A stretch of DNA of 64,000 bases from Cyclaneusma minus (taxonomy: Eukaryota; Ascomycota; Leotiomycetes; Marthamycetales; Marthamycetaceae): the NCBI GenBank assembly GCA_037179335.1, contig JAKZHN010000007.1, forward strand, positions 1,302,001 through 1,366,000, read 5' to 3'. Shown one piece after another: positions 11,689-22,487 of the stretch. The notes beneath the pieces were generated by a model. That model made no database searches, was not told where the DNA came from, and saw only the letters and a list, made by a program, of their open reading frames with translations. The position numbers and the translations under genes were made by a program. Positions within the stretch are counted from its first letter, which is position 1. Each line of letters begins with the position of its first letter.

Positions 11689-12766
11689 GTTGCAGAGAAT
11701 AGTAGTATTGCACGGATTCAGAAGGGACAGCGAGGAGTAGAGAACTACTTGCAGCGAAGAGGAAACGGAAAGGGGGGTTTTGAACAAGTAGGAGATAGTG
11801 TCTTCACCTCGGCACTACTCAGTCCCCTCCAGAGCTCCGCCGGAAACAATTCCATCGAAAAACAAAACAGAAAGTGCCCCACGTAGCGGGGGTTTCCCGG
11901 AGCCAGTTTCAGTTGGCAGCACAAAAGCCGCTGGCTACTACCGGCTGGCGGCCAAGGACAACTGTACAGTTACATCGAGGTTTGTGCGTGCGGGAACGCG
12001 TAATGCGGGAATCTGCAAGAAATCGTTTCCGAAGGTCTGATATACGAATTGGGTCATGGCGGAGTGGAGACCCCAAGCGGAGACACGTCGATCCGGCTGG
12101 GGGTACTTACCTCTTTATGACGTCGCGGATAATTCTATTTCCGCTATACAATTCATTGTTCACACGACGTACACCCACTATAACCACGATACTACGAGGG
12201 AGCTCGGATCTTACTCGCTTAGGCTTGAGCTTGAAATTCAGCCAAGGATATACCCTCGTAACCCCGCCATAACCCTCGTCTTAGTCTCCTAGACATGTCC
12301 AGTCCCTGATAATAACGCAAATAACCTCAGTATCTCCATGTTTCCCCCGCACTTTGTCAGGTTTAGTAAACAACCGAGCAAGTCACTTGTCACTCGGGCC
12401 GCGAGCGCAACGAACGCCGTCCCAGATTAGGGGCTCGGGGTCTAGCCATGCCCCTAGACTTTTGGCAGCAGCGAGCCTCGATGGTGGCGGTCGACTCATG
12501 CCGTGCCAGCGGTGCCAACCTTGACTCGAGAATTCCCAGTTACCGTCATGTTTCACGCTTTTCCGACTGCTCATCACGCCATATCATCATCGAATATGTG
12601 AGCCGCTCTATGGAGTTCACCAGACTGGAGCTCAAACTTGGTAAGCAAGCAGCACCGCAACCTTCGTCCCGCTGCCGAGATAACTTCTTCTGTCTCCTGG
12701 TTCCTGCCCCCCTCCAGTACCCAGATATAGTACTCGAAAACCCGCAGTGAACTATTGCTCTGCGCA
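11689..12766. promoter_or_regulatory. Divergent promoter region, flavin oxidase and MFS transporter
   Basis: About 1.08 kb between divergent starts. This arrangement would allow shared control of oxidase and transporter, which is inference. Short frames exist but none has a domain or good start. No repeat was noted. Confidence 0.4.
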
Positions 12767-14733
12767 ATGGATACCGAAAAGGAGAGCCCGATATATACGG
12801 AACATATCGAAGACAGTCGAAGACACCATAAGCACCATGGCCATAGCTTGGACAAAGATACGGATGCTGCCATTGTGGTTGATGCCGGTCTAGCCGGCAA
12901 GGAGGAAGCTGGAGTGAGCTCGTTGAAGTTGGCAAGAGATGGCCACGTGCGTACCATCTGTTTCGTGAGCATGAAAAGGGCAGTTCTCTAATTTATGGTA
13001 GACCATTCTGATTCCCCAGCCTTCAGACGACCCGAATGATCCACTCAATTGGTCCTCGGGCAAAAAGCATATGATCTTGTTGATAGTTGCTCTGTAAGTC
13101 AGAGTCACGTCCGTATCATGCTATCCAAACAATTGAGCTATCTCAATGGCAGAAGAGATATCTCGCTTTGTCGCATAAGATTCTGAGACCTCTAAGAACT
13201 GCTGCTGACATTGCAAATAGCTCAGCCTTTCTTGGTGACTTTGGGTCTGGAGCTGGTATTCCTTGTATCGTAGCTCAAGGAGCAGAGTGGAATATGAGTC
13301 CCAATCAAGTCAACTACGCCGGTAATCTCAACGTTTTGATGCTGGGTATCGGAGGAGTTCTGTGGATTCCTTTTATCTACTGGTGGGGCCGGGCTCCCGT
13401 TGTGTTCTGGACCACTTTGTCCGGCAGTCTTTTTACCATCGGATGTGCCCTCACTCACGACTTCACCACTTTCTACGCCCTCAGAGCTCTCATGGGTCTC
13501 ACCCTTACTTGTTGTCAAACAGTTGGTCTTGCTTATATTAAGGACATGGTAGGTACGTATCTCTTGATCTGGCCTACTTCCCTGAGCGAGACTTTGGTAC
13601 CTCACACAACTTAAAAGCAGAGAGGTCTCTCAGAAAAGGTCTTCTTGACTGCTGAAATGTACAAGAACCAAAGCTAATCTGTACTTTCAGTTCTACTTCC
13701 ACGAGCATGCCCGTAAAATCGGTCTCTGGGCTGGTCTGTTTCTCGTGGCCCCCTATTCCGCTCCTCTCTTTGGCAATTTCATCATTGCCCGCACGGGAGA
13801 ATGGCGCCCGGTATTTTGGATGGTCTTCGGCGTCGCCTGCTTAGACTTGGTCCTCATTGCCCTCTTCCTTGACGAATCTTGGTACCGTCGCGACATCCCC
13901 GTCAACTCCCAACCACTCAGGGGCTCGAGGATCTCGAGAATATTAGGCGTCTGGCAAACCAAGCACCACCGCCGCTACTTCCTTACTGCGTGGGTTTCTG
14001 TCAGAAGAATGGTCACTATTTTCATCAAACCGGTAGTTATCCCAGTTTTACTCTACTATATGATGTCCTTTATGTGGGCGGTCGGTATCAACATCACTTC
14101 TTCCATCCTTCTTGCTACACCCGAGTCCGCCGGCGGCTACGGCTTTAGCACCCTCGATGTCGGTTTTCTGTATTTTACTCCCGTGGTCGCTATCGCCATT
14201 GGCGAATCTTTCGGCCATTTCTTCAATGATTACATAGCCGCTCGCTACATCCGACGTCATTCGGGCGTCTTCCAGCCAGAAGCTCGTCTCGTCGCCAACT
14301 ATCTCGCCGCCTTCCTTATGATTCCAGGTCTCGTCATCGTAGGCCAAGCTCTGGAGAAACATCTGCACTGGGCAGCGATCGTCATGGGATGGGGAGTGTA
14401 CGTCGTGGGCGTCATGGTCGCAAGTGTAAGATATTTCTCTTAGCTTTTCTTCGGGGAGCCGTGCTTATCTTCTTACAACAGGTCGCTATCACAGCATATT
14501 GCTTGGACTCGTACCCGACAGCGAGTGGAGAGGTTAGCGCCCTACTCAATATGGTTCGGACAATCGGGGGGTTCAGTGTTGGGTACTTCCAGAGTCCGTG
14601 GGGACACAGCGATGGCTATGGAGTGAGTTTCGGGATCCAGGCGGCGATTGTGGGTATTGCAGTCGGCATTTTGGCCATTCTGCAGATTTGGGGCCGGGGA
14701 ATGAGAGAAAGGGGTGGGCCCTTGAGGATTTAA
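12767..14733 (+). CDS. MFS transporter, DHA1-like drug/H+ antiporter group
   Basis: Five exons (12767-12946, 13002-13093, 13221-13548, 13691-14425, 14482-14733) give 528 residues with about 12 membrane segments and a His-rich cytosolic N-terminus. The signature NWSSGKKHMILLIVAL leads into TM1, followed by SAFLGDFGSGAGIP, an AGNLNVLMLGIGG segment and the fungal DHA1 element IKDM-FYFHEHARKIG, split by intron 3. The family exports small organic compounds, sometimes polyamines or aromatics. Substrate is not inferable. It lies between a VAO-type oxidase (divergent) and an aromatic-type monooxygenase (same strand). Donors are GTGCGT, GTAAGT, GTAGGT and GTAAGA. Confidence 0.88.
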
Positions 14734-14894
14734 GCTACAAAAGCCGCTTTCCAGAGTTCTCTGCCAGATAAGTTTGGGAAGACGGAGAAATTGGAGTAGA
14801 ATATGCCCATCAGAAATATATCAAAGCTCGGTTATCCAAACTTCAAAGTAGCTTCACTAGCTTCCAATAGTCCAATGTGAAGTGTTTAAAGGAA

Positions 14895-15072
14895 ACCAAA
14901 TAACTATAATAGTTCAAATAACAAAAGAAGATCCCATCAAGCGGGAGAAATCCAAATAATTAGGAGAAACCAAAAACATCCGACGGAACCCAGGTAATTA
15001 GGAGAAATCCAAGTGATTAGGAGAAAAAATACCAACTCACTGGGAACCACAATAGGAAAAACACCACAACTC
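14895..15072 (-). repeat. Degenerate ~19-bp tandem repeat, locus A
   Basis: Read on the minus strand, successive units end in TGG and have lengths of about 18-20. Two clear units are ATTTCTCCTAATTACCTGG and TTTCTCCTAATTATTTGG, and another is ATTTCTCCCGCTTGATGG. On the plus strand this appears as repeated AGGAGAAATCC blocks. The sequence around AATTACCTGGG and TCACTTGG recurs at the 45.7-kb locus, which ties the two arrays together. Confidence 0.6.
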
Positions 15073-15411
15073 AAGAAGTTTGCCGGGCCGGGGTAGCTCC
15101 ACACCTCCAGTCTCACCGCATGCACTCCACACAGTCTGTGTGACATCGTCTTTTACATGTACATGTACCCTCTCCAGTTCCACTTCCCGACCCCGCGCGC
15201 GGTACAAATTCCGAAAGCGATAGATCGCAAAAACGGGTAAAAGCAACACGAAGATCAGCACCGACCATCTTTGCGAATCTGCCGAAAGTTTGTTTCGTCG
15301 GTGAATACCCAGAAAAGCGGGATAAGCTGCGGAAAGTCCTCGTGAAGACTGGGGAGAATGGGGAGTTTGGCTTGGCGGACCTGAGGATTTGAGCGAGGGC
15401 CGAGGGGGCAT
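15037..15411 (-). CDS. Possible small single-pass membrane protein, unknown
   Basis: An ATG-started frame of 124 residues on the minus strand. It has a Ser/Pro-rich N-terminus, a basic stretch (IHRRNKL), one hydrophobic segment (WSVLIFVLLLPVFAIYRF) and a basic stop-transfer after it. This order resembles a small tail-anchored or type II fungal membrane protein. The last 40 residues look less natural and could be read-through past a missed splice site, because the frame crosses the TACATGTACATGTA palindrome and enters the tandem repeat. No family is recognised. Confidence 0.3.
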   Translation of the reverse strand: MPPRPSLKSSGPPSQTPHSPQSSRGLSAAYPAFLGIHRRNKLSADSQRWSVLIFVLLLPVFAIYRFRNLYRARGREVELERVHVHVKDDVTQTVWSACGETGGVELPRPGKLLELWCFSYCGSQ

Positions 15412-15754
15412 CACGTTCTCTCCTAGTTACACAGTCAAATACTTGAAAGGCTGGACGTGCTGCTTGTATGTGAACTCGGAACTGCAGAAAGCCGCGGAGA
15501 AGAGGGGAATCCAACTCGTGCTTGATTGCAGATGTTGAATCGTGAAACTTGCAGCTTGGGAGTTTGTCGTGCTACACACTGTACTTGGACCCGGTTCTCT
15601 CAGCCACAGTAGTTTCGGAACGACGGAATCACTTGATCTTATACCAAACATCATTTATTCCGGTGCATTCCCAGGACGCTGAACTGAAAAACATAAATCT
15701 GTGGAGACAGGCAAAGGGGAAAAGCCAGGAGGAAGGACAGACGTTGCAAAATGG

Positions 15755-17552
15755 ATGGGCATGATCCATTGCGAGGTAAATCCTATCTTGTGCTTCTCGT
15801 GCCATCCTTCTCTCCAGTATGGATGGCAACGAGGCACACGAGTAGTAATCAACGAGTCTAACAAATCCAAAGTTATCGTTATAGGCGCCGGTTTGGGAGG
15901 TTGTGCTGCCGCCCTTGCATTCAAGCACCATCATCCCTCTGCGCAAATCATCGTCTTCGAAAAGGTGCGACAGTTTCAGAGGCTGGGCGATAGTCTTGGT
16001 CTCGGCGAGAATGCTCTCAAGCTACTGCGAAAATGGACTTTGACACAGCTCGAAGCGGGACAGCCAGAATCGATGGTGGAGGAGCTGATAGATATCGGGA
16101 ACAAGAGTGAATTCATGCAGATCAGGAGATGGGGAGATGGCAAGGTATTGGCGAGGCAGCCATTGATGGATATGGCGGGATATATCGGTCATAGGGGGGA
16201 CTACCATCAGGTCTTTCTGAAGGCTGTGGAGAGGGCCGGTATACCCATTAAGATGGGCAGTGAGGTAAGTGATTACCTCTTGATTGGATCTCCAGGAGAT
16301 GTCAAAGAGATACAAAATAGAGGAAGTGTCGCTGACCCGTTGAAAACAGGTGATAGCATACAACGAAAGAAAGCCGTCCCTGACTCTTGCAAATGGAGAG
16401 GAACATGAAGCAGATCTGATCATTGCTGCTGACGGTAGAAATATAAAACTTATGCTCGGACAGAAATGCTAACAAGTTGGCAGGTATCAAATCAACTGCG
16501 AGAGAGCTTGTCTTGGGATACGAAGACAAACCAAAGTCGTCTGGATACGCTTGCTTCAGAGCGTACTTCAAGGGCGCGTACCTGAAAGAAGACCCGTTAT
16601 GTGCGGAGTTCGTGAACGGGGAATCCTGCAACATCTGGATTGGAAATGATGTGCACTTGGTGCAGAATACGCTGCGTGATGGAGACGAATTCAACTGGAT
16701 CCTGACACACAAGGACACCGAAGACATCAAAGAGAGTTGGATCCAACCTGGGGATATGGATGAAGTGAGAAAGATCGTTCACGACGTTGACCCTCGGATC
16801 AGAGCTGCCGTGGACAAAACGAAGGAATGCCTGGACTGGAAGATCTGCTATCGTGATCCCATCCCGTCTTGGATCAGTCGAAGCCATAGGATTGCTTTGT
16901 TGGGAGATTCCTGCCATCCACATCTACCCACCAGTGCTCAGGTATGTCAGAAGATCACTGAGCATTGCACCATCTCAAAGGCACATGCCTCATTGTCCAG
17001 CTTTGAAGACATACCCCGAAAACCCCGCTGATTCGAGAGACAGGGAGCCTCGCAGGCTACAGAGAGTGCTGCTGTTCTAGCACTTTGCCTAAAGCTTGCT
17101 GGAAAGGAGAATGTACCGCTTGCTGTAAGTTTCAGACGCACCTTGGAGATGCAATGACGACGAAATTTCATTACTATGTGCTGATATGAAATCCAGACAA
17201 GAGTATACGAAAAGCTCCGCTTTGAAAGGGTCCGACAGTCCCAGTTGAACGGAGAAGATGTTCGAGACCGATGGCACAACGCCCTCAAGAATTCAGATGA
17301 CGGTGTCGAGATCAACCCCGATGATGTCAAAATCAAGGTAAGCAGGGAAGGAAATATACCAAGCTCATAAGATGGCGTTCTCTGATAGGAAGCATACAGA
17401 ACGCATGGCTCTACCCGTTTGATGCCGAAGACGATACGCTTAGCCGTTGGCATACGGTGTCATCTGTGGTAGCAAAGGAGTTGGAGGAGGGAGAAGTCTC
17501 GCCGTTGTTTCCACAGACGGTCACACGAGGACTCGAAGTTGGATCAAGCTGA
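15755..17552 (+). CDS. FAD-dependent monooxygenase, salicylate-hydroxylase type
   Basis: Six exons (15755-16264, 16350-16434, 16484-16941, 17044-17124, 17197-17337, 17400-17552) give 475 residues. The class A flavoprotein motifs are in order: GAGLGG dinucleotide fold near the N-terminus, the ADG motif split by intron 2, and LLGDSCHPHLP (GD motif) before intron 3. A family C-terminus with NAWLYPFDAE follows. Such enzymes hydroxylate aromatic rings using NAD(P)H and oxygen. The exact substrate is not determinable. The last acceptor was chosen at 17399 because only this joins in frame to NAWLY. The N-terminus is uncertain: the ATG at 15755 reads straight into the domain, and a 42-bp in-frame intron (15776-15817) is possible. 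Confidence 0.8.
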
Positions 17553-19241
17553 AGCAGCCGGCAGCAGCCATGATGTCAAGACAAGGGGGAGAGGGGGTTC
17601 CATCAGCATTCCATAAGGGGACGGCTGTTTCAAATAACGCAGCATAAGCAATTGATGATTCAACGGATGCTATTGAGAAGCGAGGAGGTAACATTATTGA
17701 ATGTTTCCAGATCTTCGGAGTTTTCCAACAGTCTATATCCAGGCACAGGCACGGTCAAAGCCACGGAGGCTATTTTGGCAGGACAGCGTGACTTGACGTA
17801 TTTCGTGCAGCAACCCCTGGAAGCGCGACATCTGTTGAGACCGAGATCTTCGACTGGGGAGTGGACCACTGGACCCCAGCTCCCCAACTTGATCGCTATA
17901 TTCTGCGTTTGATGAGACGAGGAGCGTCCCGGGCCGTGGAATGCACGTGGCTCCGAGTAATGGAGCATGAAACTGATTCTGGAGCGCCGTTGAACCCCAA
18001 GCACTGATGTAGAGTCCCCTCGCTGGTGGCAATTTCCTTCTCAAATAAGCGCAAGCACGACGCTCCGGCGTGTGTGGTGGAGATATCGAGCGGCCGAGGC
18101 CATTATCGTACAATTGAGCCCGTCCGCCCGTGGCACGCATATTTCCGAGCCAGATTAAAGTGAGAGGTCCGCGCACCAAGGCTGTTTGAAGAAAGCGCTA
18201 GAGGCCACCCTGGATCAGCAAAAGGTCGTGTTCCTGGATCCCAGGGGCCAAAAATCTACCAGACACCGGCAGAGTTAGGTATGTGGCGGCCGCCCGCTTC
18301 AGCTCGTGGTGCTGGCTTAGAGTTGGAGACCGGCGATGCACCATGCTGCCGCTTCTTGCACTCTGCATTCGTGCTGGCACTCATGTCTGCGCTCGCTGCA
18401 GACTGGATGGCCGCTGCACCGCGATCGCTGCCAATAAGCACATCGCAATCATGTTACTCGAAGTAGGTACGTGGTGTAGGAAAGGAATTGAACAAACGGG
18501 AGCGTGGTCATGGTGGCAGTATGTAGTACATGTACTAAGTCCGACTCATTTGCGCCCTGACCCTCAATCTTTTAGCGACCTCTCCCCCAGCCCCAAGCCT
18601 CAACTGCATAGCACGCTAGGGAAACTCTCCTTTCCCATTATCCACTTGCACGTCGCTTTGCCTCTACCCTCGAGACCCGCTGCCTTCTTCTCTTCTCGCC
18701 GTCGCTCTCTCATCCCCCATTCCGCCCACCGTCGCTGTCGAGTCCTTCCAACAGTCAACGTGCCTCTCGTGTGCACGCTGACGAGGCCGCTCCTTCTCGA
18801 CTGCACTCAGGGACACCGGAGGTCGCTGGACAATGTGTGGTGGATTGTAGCCTCTACGAACCTCCCTCCGCCTTGACTGCGATTTACATGCCCCTTTGAC
18901 GACTTGTCGTCACCACACTCTTTTGAAAAACCACGCGCCTTCGCATTCCGATCACCTCTGCCGGAGCGATTAACGTGAGTCGCCAAGAGGACAAACACCT
19001 GCCGCTTGCTGACATGGAATCGTTGCAGACACACTCATTGACATATCTCGTCAAGTACACTCGTTGATATTCCTGTCCTGACAATACGTGGGCCGCCGTC
19101 GAATCGGTCGCTGTCGATTCTGCGAACCCTCGCTGATACCCCAAAAGAGCTGCACCTCTGCCATCACACAATAACTCCACCGTTCTTTTCGACCAAATCC
19201 AGACTTGGACTTGATCGTCGACAAAAGCCTCAACCGTCAAG
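17553..19241. promoter_or_regulatory. Long MSB2 upstream and leader region
   Basis: A 1.69-kb region. Bases from about 18540 to 19240 are C/T-rich, consistent with a long 5' leader, and a GTGAGT near 18975 could mark a leader intron. A palindrome AGTACATGTACT lies at 18525-18536. Long leaders are common for fungal signalling genes. Open frames here lack recognisable domains. Confidence 0.4.
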
Positions 19242-22200
19242 ATGCGTGTGGCTTCGGCGCTTGTCGCCACGGCTGCCGTCTTCGCGAGCTGTGTCAGTGC
19301 CGATGCTGAAAAGCCAAGATTCTATTTCCCTCGTCAGGTTAAGCGTCAGGTCTTTACGAATTCATCAACCCTCACCCATACCCCGAGCACCACCCACTTT
19401 GAGTCCAGCACGACTACCCAGTATTCCAGCTCCACGAAACGCGGCTTGCTCGATCCTTTACTGACTGACGCTCCTCCTTCGACGACCAGCACATCGAGCG
19501 ATGCACCAACGAGCGGTACCTCATTAGACGATCTTCTTCTTTCCGGCCTCCTGGGCCCAAGTTCATCTTCCTCAGATAGTTCCTCGTCAAGTTCGGTCTT
19601 TCCGGGCAGTACTTCGTCAAGTTCTTTCTTCCCAGATAGCAGTACCTCCTCCTCGGACAGCACTTCCGTTTTCCCGGATACTACTTCGTCAAATTCGATC
19701 CTCCCAGATGGTACTTACTCCGCTCAGACCAGTGATGCTTCTCCAACCACAAGCGTTACCTTCAGTGGTACGGGTTCCCCCAGCGCGTCTTCTAGCGAGT
19801 CTCAAGCCACCCCAACTTCTTCCGATGTAGGATTGGTAGGTGGTGTTGGATCATTGGCGTCTAGTCTTCTCGAGGGTTCAGCGTCGGTCACGACTTCTAC
19901 AGCAGAGCCAAGCAGTACTGCATCTTCCACATCAGAACAGACTTCTTCTGACACCACAGCCGATTCAACCTCGACGATTGCCCCGTCTTCGACCGGTGCC
20001 ATTACTTTCGGACCCTCGATTGTGCTTTCCGGATCGTCGGAGGCTCCAAGTGCCACCACTGAGTCGAGCGCAACGGATTCGGGTAGCTCATCAGAAACCG
20101 TATCGAGCATTGTCGCAGTCCCAACTTCTGTCACCGTAGATTCCACTACTTCTGCGGTCACTGAAGCGAGTACCTCCGAATGGGCTGCGGCCGCATCTTC
20201 GAACACTGCAGGAATTGCTGGTCCTGGCACTTCCGTGACTTCCGCGACACCCTCTAGTTCCGATGTAGGTCTACTCGGCTCGCTTGTCTCCAGCTTGCTG
20301 GAATCTCCTGCTGCTGCGTCAACCGAGTCTGCGTCGACCGAAGCTACTCCGACAAGTATCGTCTCCTTTTCCCCCTCGTTGTCTTCTGGATTCACTGGAC
20401 CAGTTACTGCGGAGACTGCTACTTCGACTTCGGAGACTGCCAGCCCCACTTCAACCGACGAGTCTAGCACCGCAGGAATCACCGGCCCTGTCACCGCGGC
20501 AAGCCCCTCAAGTACTGACACGGGCTTGCTTGGTCCAGTGCTCTCAAGTCTCCTCGAATCTTCTGCTTCTGCCTCAACGGAAGCTACTCCGACGAGCGTC
20601 CTATCCTTTTCCCCCTCCTTATTTTCTGGGTTTACTGGACCGGTCACTGGGGAGACTGCTAGTCCTACATCTGTGACTGCCAGTTTTACTGCAACGGATT
20701 TGTCTAGCACCGCGGGAATCACCGGCCCTGTCACCGCGGCAAGCCCCTCAAGTATTGACACGGGCTTGCTTGGTTCAGTGCTCTCAAGTCTCCTCGAATC
20801 TTCTAGCGCCTCTTCGGTTGCAGGGATCACCGGCCCCACTACCGGCGTTTCGACATCTTCGGGACTCGCGACGTCGAGTGGTGTTGAACTTCTTAGTTCG
20901 CTTCTTTCGGGCTTGACCGCTTCTCCCACTACTACCGGCACGTTTATCCTTTCAGGTATTACTGGTCCTGGAACTGGGTACACCGCGTCAACCACGGCAT
21001 CGACTACATCAGATATTAGCTCTGTCTCAAGTGGCGCGACCGCATCGACCACGGATTTCCCTTCGCTCACAACATCTGGTGCCGCCTCTGGAATCACTGG
21101 ACCGGCTACTGGCGTTTCTACCTCTTTGGGATCATTGCCTTCTTCCGTGTCGTTAACTGGATCCTTAAGCCCGACTGCCAATACTACGGGATCTGCCACA
21201 ACTTCTGGGTCTCTTGCCAGTTCGACATCCATTTCGTCCGAGACTGCCACGGGTTCTGACAACAGCACAATTTCTGCGACCTTGACTAGCTCTGCAAGCG
21301 CCGCTACCACTCTGTCTAGTGTTTCGTCAGCGGCAAATGCTACGACGACCGCAGCGTCAACGATAGCGTCGTCCTCGAGTAGCCTGGCATACCTCACAAG
21401 CTCTGAGAGTAAGACTGCTGCCACTTCGTCCTCCTCTTACAGCTCAGCTGTACCCAGCACCTCATCCTCAACATCAACCTCAACGAGCTTCTACTCAGCG
21501 CCTCAAAGTATTACGCCGACAGGGACCAATACTGCTTCCGTCTGGCTGGCATCTTCCATCATTGCTCAGCCAAGCAGCTCGTCAGCCACGGGCACTCAGT
21601 CTTCATCAGCCACTTCCACTGCGTCCGGAATCCCTTCGAGCTTGCCGCAGGTAATTTCGCCAAACACTGGTGTTCCCAAGCAGCCTGATGAGACTACCTT
21701 GGTACAGCTTGGGTTCTTGTGGCCCTTGAATTACCCATTTGTCGTTTCTAGCCCGATGTCCTCAGCCCAGATTTTCTCATACCTGCCCCAAGGAATTGCA
21801 AGCGGACTCAACCTCCACGTGGACCAGATTACCATGCACAGTCTTAACCCCTTGGACACCTCTGCTGCCCTTGGCTACATCACAACTGTCGCTCTTGCTT
21901 ACATCCCAAGCAACATGGTCACTTCCCTCTCCAATGGTCTTCACAGCCCCGTGTCTGGACTGTACAACACGCCAGACGAGAGTGTGAACACAATCATGGG
22001 CTACCTGAACCCTGCCATTCCACTGACCCCGGGTTCCAATGTTTCGGGTGGCTCTGGCACCGATAGCGGCACTGCCAGCAGTCCTAGCGCATCCAGCTCT
22101 TCTGACGGCAACAGCGGTGTTTTCAGCACCAGTGATCAGAGCACAAGCTCGAGCGTTTCCGGGACCACCGCTGGAATCGCCGTTGCTGCAGTTGGTGGAG

Positions 22201-22487
22201 CTGCTGCCTATGGTGCTGCGATGTTCTTCATTGCCAGAAGATACAAGAAGAAGAAGCAAGGACACAAGCGCGCCAGCTCTATCCAACCTGGTATGGCTGA
22301 AGTCGGAAGCCCTTCCATGATCGGTGGACCTGTCATGTCTGGTGCGCGCAATACTGCGCTGGGTGAAAGCTGCACGGATGGTGACCTTCGGGACTCGAGG
22401 GGCAGCGGGCAAAGTCGTGGAAACTCCGCGCGGAACCAACAGATCTCAGGACCAATGATGGCGGAGAACTCTCTTGGCTGGAACTGA
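19242..22487 (+). CDS. MSB2: MSB2-type signalling mucin, cell-surface sensor
   Basis: A single exon of 1081 residues. A signal peptide (MRVASALVATAAVFASCVSA) is followed by about 780 residues dominated by Ser, Thr and Ala, a heavily O-glycosylated mucin stalk. Near residues 800-930 lies the conserved extracellular domain: LVQLGFLWPLNYPFVVSS, SAQIFSYLPQGIASGL, TTVALAYIPSNMV and the end GYLNPAIPL. One membrane helix follows (GIAVAAVGGAAAYGAAMFF), then a basic stop (ARRYKKKKQ) and a tail of about 80 residues. This is the fungal Msb2 order; Msb2 signals through Cdc42 to filamentation/Kss1-type MAPK modules. The mucin stalk contains imperfect repeats of about 240 bp (separate entry). Confidence 0.9.
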   Translation: MRVASALVATAAVFASCVSADAEKPRFYFPRQVKRQVFTNSSTLTHTPSTTHFESSTTTQYSSSTKRGLLDPLLTDAPPSTTSTSSDAPTSGTSLDDLLLSGLLGPSSSSSDSSSSSSVFPGSTSSSSFFPDSSTSSSDSTSVFPDTTSSNSILPDGTYSAQTSDASPTTSVTFSGTGSPSASSSESQATPTSSDVGLVGGVGSLASSLLEGSASVTTSTAEPSSTASSTSEQTSSDTTADSTSTIAPSSTGAITFGPSIVLSGSSEAPSATTESSATDSGSSSETVSSIVAVPTSVTVDSTTSAVTEASTSEWAAAASSNTAGIAGPGTSVTSATPSSSDVGLLGSLVSSLLESPAAASTESASTEATPTSIVSFSPSLSSGFTGPVTAETATSTSETASPTSTDESSTAGITGPVTAASPSSTDTGLLGPVLSSLLESSASASTEATPTSVLSFSPSLFSGFTGPVTGETASPTSVTASFTATDLSSTAGITGPVTAASPSSIDTGLLGSVLSSLLESSSASSVAGITGPTTGVSTSSGLATSSGVELLSSLLSGLTASPTTTGTFILSGITGPGTGYTASTTASTTSDISSVSSGATASTTDFPSLTTSGAASGITGPATGVSTSLGSLPSSVSLTGSLSPTANTTGSATTSGSLASSTSISSETATGSDNSTISATLTSSASAATTLSSVSSAANATTTAASTIASSSSSLAYLTSSESKTAATSSSSYSSAVPSTSSSTSTSTSFYSAPQSITPTGTNTASVWLASSIIAQPSSSSATGTQSSSATSTASGIPSSLPQVISPNTGVPKQPDETTLVQLGFLWPLNYPFVVSSPMSSAQIFSYLPQGIASGLNLHVDQITMHSLNPLDTSAALGYITTVALAYIPSNMVTSLSNGLHSPVSGLYNTPDESVNTIMGYLNPAIPLTPGSNVSGGSGTDSGTASSPSASSSSDGNSGVFSTSDQSTSSSVSGTTAGIAVAAVGGAAAYGAAMFFIARRYKKKKQGHKRASSIQPGMAEVGSPSMIGGPVMSGARNTALGESCTDGDLRDSRGSGQSRGNSARNQQISGPMMAENSLGWN
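20212..20826 (+). repeat. Internal ~240-bp imperfect tandem repeats in the MSB2 stalk
   Basis: Two full units and a partial one start near 20212, 20470 and 20712. Each encodes a block beginning with an AGI(A/T)GP element, then SSLLES, ATPTS and SGFTGPVT segments. Units two and three share about 100 nearly identical bases (about 20464-20570 and 20700-20812). High DNA identity between these units suggests recent duplication. Confidence 0.8.

Larger units (their letters stand above)
14734..15754. other. Intergenic with a ~19-bp degenerate tandem repeat
   Basis: About 1.0 kb between two co-directional genes. Its left half holds a degenerate tandem repeat (separate entry, about 14895-15072). A doubled TACATGTACATGTA palindrome lies at 15154-15167. 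A minus-strand frame at 15037-15411 might be a small gene (separate entry). Confidence 0.5.

Noticed and set aside
18283..18876. 197-residue plus-strand frame in the MSB2 upstream region
   Set aside because: Composition is that of C/T-rich non-coding leader (Pro, Ser, Arg, Leu), with no domain.
19802..21424. 540-residue open frame on the minus strand inside MSB2
   Set aside because: It lies opposite the Ser/Thr-rich stalk. Codon composition there leaves the reverse frame free of stops, and the translation is a Val/Glu/Asp-rich low-complexity shadow with no domain.
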